This document shows positions 22,797 through 35,331 of a stretch of 64,000 nt of DNA, in pieces. Under the pieces are notes generated by a model. That model saw only the letters and a program-made list of their open reading frames with translations. It made no database searches and was not told the origin of the DNA. The translations under genes and the position numbers were made by a program. Numbering within the stretch: the stretch's first letter is position 1; each line of letters begins with the position of its first letter. Origin of the DNA: Xanthostigma xanthostigma (taxonomy: Eukaryota > Arthropoda > Insecta > Raphidioptera > Raphidiidae); the NCBI GenBank assembly GCA_963575645.1, contig OY754466.1, positions 35,558,001 through 35,622,000 on the forward strand, read 5' to 3'.

Positions 22797-25700
22797 ATGT
22801 CAGATCGTTCACGGTATTATGATGGTGATTACGGTGGAAGTCGACGTAGTGGAATTGATGAACCTCAGAACTCAAGACTTTTCATCGTCTGTAATAAACA
22901 ACTGACTGAAGATGATTTTCGCAATGCATTTTCAAAATTTGGAGAAATTGAGGAAATTTGGGTAGTGAAAGATAGAGTTACAGGAGAAAGAAAAGGTAAC
23001 TTCATATCTAGTGTGTGATTTAATTACAGATTGATGATACATTATTTGCTTTCCATTGCTAAAAATCGCAATAACTTTCACTTATGATTAGCATCATTCT
23101 TATTGCTTGAGGGCTTTTCTGATGGAATGTCTAGTTGCAATGTATTCATATTATATGTATATCGTCATATGTACACATCTCTGCACACATTTTGTAATAA
23201 CATATATTTTTTTTTATCAATTTTTAATCTATAACATGATTTGGGGATATAATGGAATTTTCTCTCCAGTGCTAACCGCAATTACAAGAATTTAGAGTTT
23301 ATAATTATTTTGTTTCCCATAATTTATGTTATCGAATATACCAGGGATCAGCAACACATCAATCAGGATTCCGATTTTGGTCACTCGCTGAAAGATTTTA
23401 AAATTGTTTTTGTTCAATATTTCAAACCAACGATTGTCATAACACTCTCCACCTAGTAGAGCTTACAAACATTTTTGGGTAGGTATTTGATACAGTGTAA
23501 AAATACACTTTTGTAATGTCTGAACAAAATCAACGACACTGAAAGGTAGTGGGGTCTAGTCAAACCGTGAATTTTTTACTTTGGTAAATGTTATTTGCAA
23601 AAAAGTCCTTGAGGCATTGTGAAATTTTAAATTTAGTATTTAATAAAATAAAAAATAAATAAGTCAGATCATTTAGCCAGGTGTAAATGTCTGCCAAGCG
23701 GTAACAAAACTATCTATTATACGTAAGTACGAGTAAGATGCTACGGGTAGGTTTAAATGTGAGAGAAAGCGTATGTGGGTTGAGTTGAAGTGTGCTGCAG
23801 TGTGATATATGCCGTACACTCCCTCTCATACTTCAACCTACCCGTAGCATCTTACCCGTACTCACATTTAATAGATAGTGTTGTTATCGCTTGGCAGGCA
23901 TTAGACCCAGCTAAATGATCTGACTTATTTATTTTTTATTTCATTAACTACTAAATTTCAAGGTATTAAAATTTCAAATTGCCTCAAGGACTTTTTTTGT
24001 AAATAAAATCTTGTAAAGTTAAAAATTCATAGCTTGCCTAGGCCTCAATACCCTTCAGCCCGGTCTTCGATTTTCTGTTTGGGCATTACAAAAGAAGTTT
24101 TACACAAATTTTCACGCTCCCTCAAATACCCACCCAATAATATTTTGATAGCTCTTGGACTAAAAAGGATTCGTAGATTAGAACTTTAATCATACAGATA
24201 GATCTTTGATAATCAGCAAACTTGTTATGTAGTTCCTACCGCTTGGATTTTTGTCTTCTGTTCATCTCATAGTTGACCGAACCTATCCAAATGCCGGGAC
24301 TCCAAGCTAGAGACATGTCAGTCCGCCCTTGTGGGTACCATAAGTTCATCTATGCGGTCTAGTTGCTGATCCCTGATTTAAATATGAATTAAATTTTTTG
24401 CGTTTTGTTTGCTAGTTTTTATTGTATTGAAAAAATCATTTTGAAGGTGTCACATACATCAAATTTTCAAAAACATCTGAAGCTGCAGCTGCAATGGAAG
24501 AAATGAACGGTAAGACAATCGGTAGTTGTCCTCGGCATATAAAAGTAATGATTGCCGCTAGCCGCGACCAAGGATCCAAACGCGAAGGTAATGAGGAGGA
24601 ACGAATGCTTCGACTGTTTATAATTGTACCGAAATCAATGACAGATGAAGAGTTGACGGAGCATTTTAAACAGTTTGGAGAAATTGATTATGCGTCTGTC
24701 ATTAGAGATAAAGAGACCAAAGAAAGTAAAGGATTTGCGTACATTAAATATTTTAAGTGAGTACACAATGCAAACAATTTAAGTATGTTTGTTTCCATTT
24801 CCCAGATACTTAACTCCCACAAATCACATTCACATTAGCTGTTCATAGTTAAAGTCGATGTTACGATTTTATTTAAAAATTATTTTTGTTGTTAGGAACG
24901 AACGTTCTGTAATGACCGTTTTCTGATGTACATTCGATGTCTCTTTGACACTTTCAATCTTATTTTATTTAAGGCAAGGCTTATATTGAGACGCGTGTGA
25001 AGCGCGGTTATTCTCATATTTCATCGTAGTGCAGTGGCAACAGCCCCGGATCTATGATTTTTTCGAACCGGGCAGAAACTTGATTCTGGCGCCTCCTCTC
25101 TCCAGCGTTTGAGATAAATTACTTTAAAAAAACTCACAAATAAAGGGTGGGCCAGAAAGGCGTGCGATTTTAAAAACACTCTTGCGTTTGAACCTTATGA
25201 GAGGGGGCTGCGCGGGTAGTGGGGTTGGGAAGCTCGGTTCTCGGAAATTTAGTCGTGATGGATCACTTCACCGGAGCGCAACGTGCATTCTGCGTTAAAC
25301 ATTATCACACAAATGGCGATTCGTGCATTATTGTTCGGCGTGAGTTTGGATTACATGACCTAAATCAGTGTCCGAAGGAAAGTGTGATTCGATCGTGGGT
25401 CAGAAAGTTCGAAGCAACTGGTTCGGTTCTCAAACAGAAGCCTGCGGGACGCTCAGGTCAACAAGAACGGAAGACACAATTGAACAAGTTAGAGCTTCAG
25501 TTCAACGTAATCCTGGACTATCGACTCGCAAGCGATCAGCCGATAATATCGATATCATCGATCCATCGCGACTAAATTTCCGAGAACCGAGCTTCTCAAC
25601 CCCACCACCCGCGCAGCCCCCTCTCATAAGGTTCAAACGCAAGAGTGTTTTTAAAATCGCACGCCTTTCTGGCCCACCCTTTATATAAGGGTGCCATCAC

Positions 25701-28700
25701 ATGGAACTTAAAGCTGTCAGAAAACAAGTAGATTGAGTAAATCGGTAAAAAGACAGATTGGGTGTGGTTCTCAACCATATTATATTATGATTTTGGCGCC
25801 CCCTGAAACTGCCGCTTGAGGCGGTGCCCCGGTTTGTCCCCCTCCATTAGATCTAGAGCTGGGTGACAGTTTTGTGGTCTCTTAACGTTACTTCGCACTT
25901 TTAATTAATAAAATGAATGAATTACATAGAAAATATATTTATTCAGATTCCTTACGTTCAGAGTCAGATAGTGATGCTGAAGAAGAAATGTTGCTCTAGT
26001 CTTTGACGGAGAAAAAATATAAATCACTGAATAATTTTTATTTAAGTAAAAGAAATAATCATGGACAATTTAAAATCACAGTCGAGTTTCATGATCAATA
26101 AAACCCACTGATTTTAATTTTTTTATATTGATAAAAGTACGATACGTTAGGTGTCGCACATGGGAAACTGCGTTTCAGCGACAGCGCCGCGCGATTGCTC
26201 GCGATACGCATGCTACACTGTATCTCGTCATGTACCAATTTGCGCTGATTCACCCGTTTCCACTGGTTACAAAAAAGCGCGCTGTGCTGTGCTGCTTCAC
26301 ACGCGTCATACGAGCCTCAATATGCAGCTTGCCTGATACAATAAGTTAACAAGCATTGTGTAATACAATATGCCGTTATCCAGGGCCGTAACGTGGATTT
26401 TGTGGGCCCTGGGCAAGACCTTCAATAAAAAAAAATTGAAAAAAAACTTACCATGGTTATAGTTCCTGTTCTTTCACATTTTTAAAGTTTAGTAGGTATA
26501 TCACTTAATAAATAAACACAAAATAAGGAATCTTTAAATTGGTCCTGTCCATATTTTTTGTAATTTTTTTTTTTATTTTATATTTATGAAGAAAAACGAA
26601 TTAAAAATTTGTTTAAATTGCATTCTTCTTGCTTTTTTCTCCGCAAACTCATCAATTATATTATTAAAATCTATTTCTTGCACTATGCTAGATTCAATTG
26701 ATATAATAGACAGGTTCGACAAACGCTGTTGTGAGAGCGACGATCTTAAATAGTTTTTAATTAACTTCAGTTTACTAAAACTTCTCTCGCAAGAAGCGGT
26801 GGTGACTGGTAGTTTTAAAGCAACAACGATGTTTAGGTACGATTCTTTTTAAATAAAAATTCTATTAGCATATTCTGGCCTTTTCGGGCCCCGTCTATCT
26901 GAGCCACCAGTGGTGTTACTTATATATGTGATTTGTAATATTCATTAAAATACGAATGAAAATAATTGAGATAATTTTTTATCGGGCTCTTCTTGGGCCC
27001 TGGGCAAGTGCCCCTATTGCCCCTGCCTAGTTACGGCCCTGCCGTTATCATATACTTAATACTCCTATATTGCTAGTTCCGTAAGTGGAAATGGTGCCCA
27101 CCAAGAGAGACAGCAACTGCATACTTCTAATTTCTATATTATTTATTTATACTCAGTCCATTGTGCGCAAACGTTGCGACTGTAGTGGGTAAGTGGGCAA
27201 GTGCGTGCTCCATTCCCGGACATGGAATAACATTTGAGATCTAAATTACGAAGACAGATGTATGTCGGCCACCGTTGGGTCGTCATCCTTTTCTAGGCCC
27301 CTACTAGCAATATAGGAGTATTAAAACAACTTGTTGTAGAGAATAGTTATAACTTAAAATGCCTGTAGGTTAGGTATATAAACTTTGGTCAAGAAATTTG
27401 ATTATTGAAGTGTTTAATTTTCTTCTGAAGGTTCTCACATGCAGCAAAGGCTTACGAAAATTGTGATAAGAAATTTAAAGCTGTATTTGCTGAACCAAGA
27501 AGATCAAAGAATTCGTATGATATGGAGGGCATAGGAGGCAGTGGTTACGGAAAGTTACCTTTGTTACCACCTTTAGACTTGGGCACATCTGGTTCCAACG
27601 ATGGAGGTTACACTCGATTGCATGTTATATGCAGTCCGTTCCTTAATCAGGACCAACTATGGAAGTTATTTGATATTGTTCCAGGTACTCAATTAGATTT
27701 TTAAGTTTAATTAAAAATGTCAGACATAGAAAATCTTTATTGTAACCAGCAAAAACCATAGAGCTATTAAAATTAATGCGGACTGAAATTCTACAGGTGA
27801 TGTTAGAAGGGGAGTTTTTAAAAAGTAAACAAATTCTTTTATTTTTGATTGGAAACACCTACTTGCGTGTTTGAATGAGAGTAAAAACGTGCTAATCATA
27901 CGACATTCTGATGGCACGACGTTATGTTTTTTAGATACTAGTACCTATTTCGTGAAATGACAGCGCGTAACGCTTACTGTGTATATGCGTTATAACATGG
28001 CTTTTGTTGAAGGCGCCATCTAGATGACATTAGTTACTAGAATTTCGCTTAGATTTGTGTTTCACATCTGCCACATCTCACGTTTTTTTTTTACTTTTAA
28101 CAATTTTTAGGATTGGATTATTGCCAGCTACGAAACGAAGCAAGATTCAGAGGTGGACGACATGTCACAGTCGTTTATTCGAACTGTCAAGCAGCAGCTT
28201 ACGCAAAAGAAAAGCTTCATGGTTTTGAGTATCCTCCTGGCCAGCGGTTGATTGTTAAACCGGATCCTGAACCGTGAGTGTTTTTTATAAACTCCAAATA
28301 GTAATACCTCTCATTGATGATAAGCGACAGATGAGCAATAATTATGATATTGGCTGTTATTATAATTGCACCATGCACTTACTTGAGGGATTCAGAGACT
28401 GTACTATTCAAAATGTAATTATAACTCTCTGTTTAAATAATCTAGGCGAGAATCAGTGAGCAACACTAACTCCCCTCGCGCTGCGTTGACATCACCGTCT
28501 CGAACAGCTAAACCGCTAACTGCTGACTTGGCTCATTTGGCAGAGACGATCGCACAAGCTACCAGCTTAATCCAGGCGGCCGGACTTACTCCTGGTAAAT
28601 GATAAAAACTTTACTTTTTTTGTTTAATTATTGCATCTTAATCTGTGTTTCTTCTTTTAGATGCTTTACTTGCTCGACATGCTTCAAGCATCAAAGACGA

Positions 28701-29612
28701 TTCTTACTGTAGCGTTAGTCTACCATCAGTCCAACCTTTGGCTGACATCGATGCAGAAGTTGTCGCCAGGTACATTATTTCTTTGAAGTGCTAGTTCTTT
28801 GTCGGGTGAATAATTAACTAATAATTTCGTGCGTCCACAGATGTTTTATTGTTTGTTCGCCGCAACCACCACCGATACTTGCACTCCGTGATGCTTTTTG
28901 CCGATTCGGTAACTTAATAGATGTATATACTTTAACCAATAGGAATTGTGGGTATGCAAAATATGCCAATCAGGATTCCGCCGAAATGGCCATCCGAGTA
29001 AGTTATAATAAATAATTAAAACTACAATATATTGCTCAATATCTGAGGTCATCAGCATCTATGTTATTCACTAGAGAAATTCATACATGTAATACCCCTA
29101 TATTGCTAGCGTCTGTAAGTGGAAGTATCAAGCCGCAAGTGAGACAGTAAATGACTGTTTCTATCTCTGTCGAGAAATCCAACTCGTGCGCAAGCGTCGC
29201 GATTCTCGTGGGGAAATTGGCAAGTGTGGCGGGGAAAGTCTCCTCTCGAAGCTTAAAATCAAAATCTAGGCGCTGTGAGCAATGATCATACTCCATTCTC
29301 GGATATGCGTATAAGGTTTGACGTTTTGCGAAAGAGCATATATGTCTGCACCATAAAAGCTTCGTCTGGCTCCAGACTACTATTGGCAATATAGGAGTAT
29401 TACATATAAGGAGGAACTACAACTCAAAGCTATTTTGAACTTGAAATAAAGATTTTTTGACCTCATTTTTTTTTGTTTTTTTATAAACTTAAATAATTTT
29501 TCAACAGACATTGCATGGAGCTGAGGTTTGTGGTATTAGACTCAAAGTTCTTAAAGCAGAAGAACGCCGCGATGATGAAGATCGTAGGAAACGTCTCCGC
29601 ATGGATACGTAA
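22797..29612 (+). CDS. RBM45: RNA-binding protein 45-like, four RRM domains
   Basis: Eight exons: 22797-22995, 24447-24756, 27431-27684, 28111-28273, 28446-28594, 28661-28769, 28841-28997 and 29508-29612. All phases agree; 481 codons plus TAA, against 476 in human RBM45. Start chosen at the first in-frame ATG before DEPQNSRLFIV. RRM1 (about 26-105) has RNP2 LFIVCN and RNP1 KGVTYIKF; RRM2 (121-195) has LFIIVP and KGFAYIKY; RRM3 (231-310) starts TRLHVICSP; RRM4 (395-470) has CFIVCSP and CGYAKYA. A Ser/Pro/Ala linker of about 80 residues separates RRM3 and RRM4, where vertebrate RBM45 has its self-assembly region. The basic RRKRLR tail could be a nuclear localisation signal. The family binds RNA in the nucleus and in neurons; the specific insect role is not shown here. 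Introns 1 and 2 carry hAT and mariner insertions. Confidence 0.95.
23342..24375. mobile_element. hAT-like foldback element in RBM45 intron 1
   Basis: Termini CAGGGATCAGCAAC and GTTGCTGATCCCTG. Inside, long imperfect inverted arms surround about 23800, e.g. AAGTCAGATCATTTAGCC with GGCTAAATGATCTGACTT, and ACGGGTAGGTTTAAATGTG with a matching block near 23850. The flanking octamers do not match, so the duplication has decayed or the termini are misplaced. Confidence 0.55.
25143..25681. mobile_element. Mariner-type element with ~105-bp inverted repeats
   Basis: Left end AAGGGTGGGCCAGAAAGG after TA; right end is the exact complement before TA. The arms extend about 105 bases to CTCGGTTCTCGG / CCGAGAACCGAG. 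The interior is a broken N-terminal transposase domain, so it is an internally deleted copy. It lies in RBM45 intron 2. Confidence 0.8.
25258..25578 (+). pseudogene. Truncated transposase N-terminal helix-turn-helix (DUF4817-like)
   Basis: From ATG 25258 the frame reads MDHFTGAQRAFCVKHY, GDS..IVRREFGLHDLN, ESVIRSWVRKFEATGSV and KPAGR, the DNA-binding start found in insect mariner/Tc-like transposases. Near 25465 the homology moves to another frame (TIEQVRASVQRNPGLSTRK), so there is a frameshift. The DDE catalytic part is absent: after about 100 codons the sequence runs into the right inverted repeat. Not functional. Confidence 0.75.
25913..26101 (+). pseudogene. Possible Harbinger-type transposase N-terminal relic
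   Basis: ATG 25913 opens a frame MNELHRKYIYSDSLRSESDS..EEEMLL, an in-frame TAG at 25997, then 33 codons with KRNNHGQFKITVEFHDQ before TAA. The acidic DSD/EEE start and the short NNHGQF-like segment recall insect Harbinger nucleases, but the match is weak and short. Confidence 0.25.
26381..27041. mobile_element. hAT element, internally deleted (661 bp)
   Basis: Termini CAGGGCCGTAACGTGG and CTAGTTACGGCCCTG, flanked by identical 8-bp duplications CCGTTATC (26373-26380 and 27042-27049). Carries the C-terminal piece of a hAT transposase on the minus strand. Located in RBM45 intron 2. Confidence 0.88.
26575..26857 (-). pseudogene. hAT transposase C-terminal dimerisation domain fragment
   Basis: Read on the minus strand: YLNIVVALKLPVTTASCERS, FSKLKLIKNYLRSSLSQQRL, SNLSIISIESS..QEIDFNN and IIDEFAEKKARRM. 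The TTASCERSFSKLKLIK...SLSQQRLSNLS pattern is the hallmark of the hAT dimerisation region. It is open for ~94 codons to TAA at 26575. The catalytic part is missing and no start codon is present, so it is a remnant of the parent of this element. Confidence 0.8.
27060..27320. mobile_element. TTAA-flanked MITE, copy 1
   Basis: TACTCCTATATTGCTAGT at the left and its complement ACTAGCAATATAGGAGTA at the right, with TTAA on both sides (27056-27059, 27321-27324). Sister copy at 29093-29399. Confidence 0.65.
29093..29399. mobile_element. TTAA-type MITE, copy 2
   Basis: Same termini (TACCCCTATATTGCTAGCG and TTGGCAATATAGGAGTA) and start pattern TCTGTAAGTGGAA as the copy at 27060. Flanks are GTAA and TTAC, so the target site is not an intact TTAA. 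It lies in the last RBM45 intron, 108 bases before exon 8. Confidence 0.6.
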
Positions 29613-29760
29613 GTCGGTGAGTGTTGTTTTTTTTCTATTCTGTGCACGCGAGATGACTGCAATGTTTAACGTAACGTCTTATCCACATGAAGCATTCATA
29701 CCCGACACTAACGAAAGGTGTTTTTTCCACAGTTTGACCGACTTCACTGGTTTGACTTGA
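29609..29760 (+). other. RBM45: Alternative RBM45 3' end: donor overlapping the stop codon
   Basis: The stop reads GATACGTAAGTC: GTAAGT (29609-29614) is a perfect donor that contains the TAA. An acceptor TTTTTTCCACAG ends at 29732. Unspliced, the protein ends RMDT; spliced, it would end RMDTLTDFTGLT with TGA at 29758-29760. Thr is encoded either way. It may be an alternative tail or a chance donor. Confidence 0.35.
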
Positions 29761-30160
29761 CGAGGCACAAGTAACAAACCAACATTGACTGGAGAATAAG
29801 TGTACTACTGGAACATGAGTACATCACAATACATTACTTTTACATTAATTTTACATATTTTTACTGTTAATTTGAGACCGTTTAACCAGGCTGCACATTA
29901 ATGTATACTTATTAGTTAGTTTTTTTTCTAACAGTTATAACACAAGCTGATATCAGTAGACTTTGAAAAGATTAGTTTTAATTGATCACTAGTTTTTGTA
30001 TCCTTTGTTTACGTTGACATTGCCTTACAGTAATCAATGTAGTGATTTACTGACAAACGAGTATTTTTTAACCTTCTGCAGTATAGGTAAAGCCTCGCCT
30101 GACTCGCGCTTTTTTCTGTTTAAACGATATAATAGTGTCAAAAACCCTGAAACCTCTATA
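29761..30160. other. Probable RBM45 3' UTR / downstream DNA
   Basis: AT-rich, no further coding exon seen. No AATAAA close to the stop that I can place with confidence, so the transcript end is unknown and could run into the foldback at 30161. Confidence 0.35.
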
Positions 30161-30876
30161 CAGCGTGTCCCATTTTAATGTCCCACCCCGGATAACTTTT
30201 GTCAGTGACCTTGAATGAAAAATTGTTTGGTACAAAAGTTGTACAACTTGGAGGGGGACATTCGATGGCACTAATACTTTTGACCTTGGGTATAAGGTTC
30301 AAGGTCATTCAAGGTCAACTTTCTTTTTTTTAATGGAACGTCCTATTTTTGACATCGGCAATCGATTGCGCGTGAAAAAATATGAGACTTTTGTCTGAAA
30401 CTTTTTTCGAGAACGGGCAAATTTTCTCAATTAATTTAGCCTTCAAAATTGAAAATTTTTGAATTTTCAACTCGAGAATGGTGAGATTTTCTTCAAAAAC
30501 AATAGGGCTTTTCATATTTGCATACCAAACATCCTCTTAACATTTTGTTTCAATCAGTTCATCCGTTTGACCTGTATAGTGTTCACAGACTAACCGACTA
30601 ACAGACGCACAGAGTTTTGCCCGTTCTCGAAAAAAGTTTCAGACAAAAGTCTCATATTTTTTCACGCGCAATCGATTGCCGATGTCAAAAATAGGACGTT
30701 CCATTAAAAAAAACAAAGTTGACCTTGAATGACCTTGAACCTTATACCCAAGGTCAAAAGTATTAGTGCCATTGAATGTCCCCCTCCAAGTTGTACAACT
30801 TTTGTACCAAATAATTTTTCATTCAAGGTCACTGACAAAAGTTATCCGGGGTGGGACATTAAAATGGGACACGCTG
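30161..30876. mobile_element. Long foldback Tc1/mariner-type element (~260-bp arms)
   Basis: Left arm 30161-30421 starts CAGCGTGTCCCATTTTAATG; right arm about 30616-30876 is its near-exact reverse complement, flanked by TA on both sides (30159-30160, 30877-30878). The ~190-base loop contains text related to the repeat at 9640-9870. No transposase seen. A transcript would form a ~260-bp near-perfect hairpin. Confidence 0.92.
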
Positions 30877-33762
30877 TATAACAATAATGTTTTTATATCA
30901 AACTACACAAAGATACTACTAAGCTAGGATTTAATATAGTCAGATCTCTCTAGGAGTGACCGTATGAAATCGCAGTCAATCTATAGATTTATAGTCTATT
31001 TAAAAAAAAATCGTTTTATAAAGAGACTACACCACTACAAACTTTCCGCAGTTCAAGTATATTCAGTACACAAATCTGCTAGAAAAATTGAACTGCGGGA
31101 TGAGTGAAGTGTAGTTGTGGATTGCATTGCTTCGTGTATTTGTTGACTAGTATTCGGAGAGAGAATTGAGGACGTATTGATTCTCAATGAGTGTATTCTT
31201 AGAGAGAGTTTGATATTTGATGAATAGAATAGTCAAAAAATTCCTTTTATAAAAAAAGTTCGCATAGAAATACCCAATTCAGTTAATTTTATTTTAAAAT
31301 TAACAAGTGACGCTGTTTTTTTAAACGAGGTTAATAGATTTATGCTAAGTTTGCAGATAGGTTTGTCAAAAAATTTCATTTGACAAATGACAATGACCTT
31401 AGATTGTGATCATACAATTATAGTTTCCATTCGTCAGAAGCAGTCTAATGTCAAACTCCCTGTCATCTAGAACATTAGACTGTACTCACACAAAAACAAA
31501 TGAGTGATCTACATAGAAAAAGACCACTTTTCAACCTAAATTCTGATCAAAATTCATAGAAAAACGTCGTTTCGAAGTGAAAACTGTACAAAAAACGATT
31601 TTAAATACATGTAAACACAATTTAAGAAAAAATATCGTTTCATTTGATCAGTTATTTTTCAAGTAGGATCGATTTAAAATTCTACAATGCTTTTCATATA
31701 GAGAAATATGTATGTTCACAATCTAAGAGCATTGTCAAATCAAATTTTTTGACAATCTTTTCAGCAATCCAGCAGAGTGATCACAGACCTAGAAATGTCC
31801 AGAAATTCTTTAGAGAAGGGAAATCACTGAGAAAAGTCAAGTAATATTAATCACAGTCGGGGGAAATCACAATTTAAAATTTGAAAAAAGCTCAAAAACT
31901 ATTTTGAAAACCTAGAAAATCCCAGGCAGTTAACATTAAGATACGGAAACAATTGATCCATGAATTTCCAAAACGGACTTCACTCTGAATTGGTTTGACA
32001 CAGTACAAACAACTGAAATATTTACATGAAAACAAACTAGACTGGGTAATTAACAGGTATGGGCAATTAATTGATTTAAAAAAATTAACAAGTTTCAACA
32101 TCCTAAACTTGGATACAGATGACAAATTTAAAAATCGAATGACACAACAGTTGATCAATTGACCACATTTTTATGAACTGATTGTATTTCCGAAATATAT
32201 CCAGTACATAAAGGTGTTACGAAGCGACAAAGATAACACCGAATAACTTTTTTAGACAGAATTATTTTACATTTTGAACACTACTCACTGTATTTATGTT
32301 TGTGCTTTGATGTGCAAAATGGTTAATGACCTAAACTATATTATGTTAATGACTAGACTTTTGTTAGTATTTTTAACATTCCAGGTGGAAATTTTAACTC
32401 TTGAAAAATAGTGATCATGAAAGGAATGTTTATAAGAAATATTTCCATCGAAATTGTTATTGTTATTTTGTACATTTTATTAATTTTATTTAAATACGTA
32501 AATTAGGTTTGAATCCTCAGTAACGGGATTAGGGGAAAAAATATCTCGTATGAAAAAAATAGTTGAAATTGGAATTATTGCATTTGGTATAAATCCTTTG
32601 ACTAAATAATCATTGCGATTAATGGATCTCTTGTATGAGTTGTTTTATGAGCTGATTACTCTACAGAAAGAAGTTCGATATTTTTCTGAGATTTGCTGAA
32701 CTCGTAGTTAGAACTGCGCGACGCCAAATAGAGTTGTTTTAACTTTTAATCACAAAGTCGGACACTATATAATAATTTACAATTTTCATTAACAAAAAGC
32801 CGGGATCCATACTGTTTCATGTGCTGTGAATATTTTTATAGCTTTTCCCTCCAAATTGTATATTTAGCAATGTTTAACGTACCTCTTTTTCTAATTAGTT
32901 ATTTAGTCGTGCGTTAATAAATGAAAGTCTGTAGGTATTACAAATCTGTACAAATAAATAAATAGATGATAGAATTATAAAAATTACAAAAGAATAATAT
33001 ATATCTACTTTTAGTTAACTCCGGCTCTTGTAATGGTTATTATTTGCTTATAAACAATTTCACTACAATTTGACTCATGATATTCATCTTAAAAATTTAA
33101 CTAAAGGTGATTTATATCACAAATCTTGACGAATTACGATTTGAATTTCCAATTTCCAAAGTTGTTCTTAACTTTTTTTCATACTAAATACGTGTATTTT
33201 ACATATTTCTAGTTTTAGTTGTTTTTAAAATTGTTTTTATTCTTTTTTCGGGTATATGATTTATAAATTCGTTTTTTCATTAATAAAAACTCCATGCTGG
33301 AACATGATTGTATTTTGTAATATTTTTTAAAGTCGGTTCGTTATGTAGGCTCTATGCTCTAGTTGTGTATTTTTTTAGTTTTTAAGACATATTAATATAA
33401 TATTAAACAAGTACCTAAGTGTGTGTTAATTAATTATTATTGAAAAACTATACTAAAATTATTACATTTTTCACTGTATCCTTGCTAATAAATATTTTCT
33501 TGCCTTACAACGTTATTCATTAATATAATTGTGAATATGCATAGAAATATATTAATTTCAGTAACGTTTCCCGATTGGAATGTTTCACGATTATTTGCGT
33601 AGACAGAAATCTGAGAGAATCTCTTATTAAAATGGACGATGAGCAAATCTGGCCTAGGAAGGTGTTCCAGGAATGTCGGCAAGAAAGTACAGAGGTATGT
33701 CACTATTTTAACTAACTAGGGGTGTAATCGGTCAATTTACAAAACACTCCGATTGAATATTA
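30877..33762. other. Intergenic DNA, nothing recognised
   Basis: AT-rich single-copy-looking DNA with only short chance ORFs. Several AATAAA hexamers occur around 32920-32960, but I cannot tie them to a transcript. Confidence 0.45.
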
Positions 33763-34201
33763 TGCGGGCAGTACGCTCTCGGCGAGACGCAATGAGTGCA
33801 AGAGTACTTGCAAGCCCTTGGTCTCTCTTGTGCGGGACTCGCATCATCTCGCAAACGCTTCGTTTCAAGTCGGTTTTTTTACCACGAGTCAGGAAGCGAG
33901 TGGTGAGTGCGAGAGCGCCAAGTACACTCTCGTCTATGCTCGTCACATAACGAGAATTTTAACAACCACTTAAATTGTGTTTTAATATGGTCGACAATCA
34001 AATGAACCCATTTTATGGGATTATGACCCTAACAACAATAAAGTAAATGATGTGTGGGATATCTCACCTATTGACTGAACAATAATTGTATGATGTAAAG
34101 CGAGTCAAGCCGAGAGTGTACACAGTTCTTCGCCTTAAGAACATCTTGCTGAGACATTCGTCGGAAGTTCTCGCCAAGAGTCACAGAGTGTACTGCCGGC
34201 A
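33763..34201. mobile_element. Harbinger-type MITE, second family (439 bp)
   Basis: TGCGGGCAGTACGCTCTCGG at the left and an inverted TGTACTGCCGGCA at the right, TTA on both sides. GC content in the first 200 bases is above the surroundings. Confidence 0.65.
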
Positions 34202-34659
34202 TTAGCATTATAAATTAATTCCAAATTCAGCTTTATACAACGGAAGTATCTACCATGTATTAATTTTATAAACTAAAACAAACAGATGGACATCGGGGCC
34301 TGATAGAGATAGGGTGTTGAACTACAAAATAATAAGTGACAATAAAAGTACAACATTATTTTTGCAATATGATTTTAGTTCATTATTGCCATTACCTTTT
34401 GAAAACAGTATAATATTTTAAAAATATCGGTGTATTGAAGTAACTGAAATGTTTTCGCTATTGCAACTATGGTGACATTTAAACAAATCTGAATAACATT
34501 TTCGGAGAAATTATGGGTTCATCTGAGGCCCCATAATCAAAATATTACTCTTTCCTTCTAACCCGTGCAATTTCTAACCTGAGAAACACTTCTTTGATGC
34601 TAACAATTTTTATGTGTTGATAACTAATAAGGAAGTATCTATAAATTGGTAAAATTTCA

Positions 34660-35165
34660 CTGAATGGATTCCAACGATTTTGGCGGTATTTGAAACGGGG
34701 TGGTGTCAGTGGCGAATTTGCCCTAAGGCCCGGGCCTAGAGCGGACAGATACTAGGGGCGGCCAATCGTGACAAAACACATTATAGCGTATGGCAGGCTG
34801 AACTGCACGATGCAGTCTGCACCGCACTGTATAACAATAATCTTCCTAAAAAAGTGATCGGAATATCTAATTTAGATCAATAATTGGGACAGTTGAGTTT
34901 TTTGTTAAACGCCTTTAAAACAGACAACTTATTATAGTTAACTAAATTTCTGAATTGATTTCGATAAAAGTTGCAAATAAAGTAAATTCACTATATAGAC
35001 TATATAATGGGTGCTGAGAAAGGAGCGGCTGGTATTAACTACATGGCCTGGGGCGGCTAAGACTGCAAATCCGCCACTGGAAAGTGTCGATGCGATTGCG
35101 TTTTTTTTGCGCCAAAATCGTTGGAGCCCATTTAATGAAATTTTACCGGAAAATTTTACGAACAT
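34660..35165. mobile_element. Outer foldback MITE split by a hAT element
   Basis: GGTAAAATTTCACTGAATGG...CCAACGATTTTGGCG on the left pairs with CGCCAAAATCGTTGG...CCATTTAATGAAATTTTACC on the right; the hAT MITE at 34707-35079 lies between. Outer limits approximate. Confidence 0.5.
34707..35079. mobile_element. hAT-like MITE nested in foldback
   Basis: Termini CAGTGGCGAATTTGCCC and TGCAAATCCGCCACTG. Flanking octamers match only partly (5 of 8). GC-rich ends, AT-rich middle. Confidence 0.55.
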
Positions 35166-35331
35166 GTAAACTTTTAAGTTTAATGCATTTTTTTCTAAAT
35201 ATACGGCCCCTTCACATGCATGTTCGAATGTATCTGTTCTTTGGCCGCTCGTGTGTCCCACACACTTTTCATGCAGTACATTATGAAGTAGCTGCTAGAT
35301 AGCAGTGGCCCTAAGAGATGGTACTAGGTAC

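Noticed and set aside
25219-25257. Using the upstream in-frame start of the mariner-type ORF
   Set aside because: The first 13 codons lie in the terminal inverted repeat; the family resemblance begins at ATG 25258.
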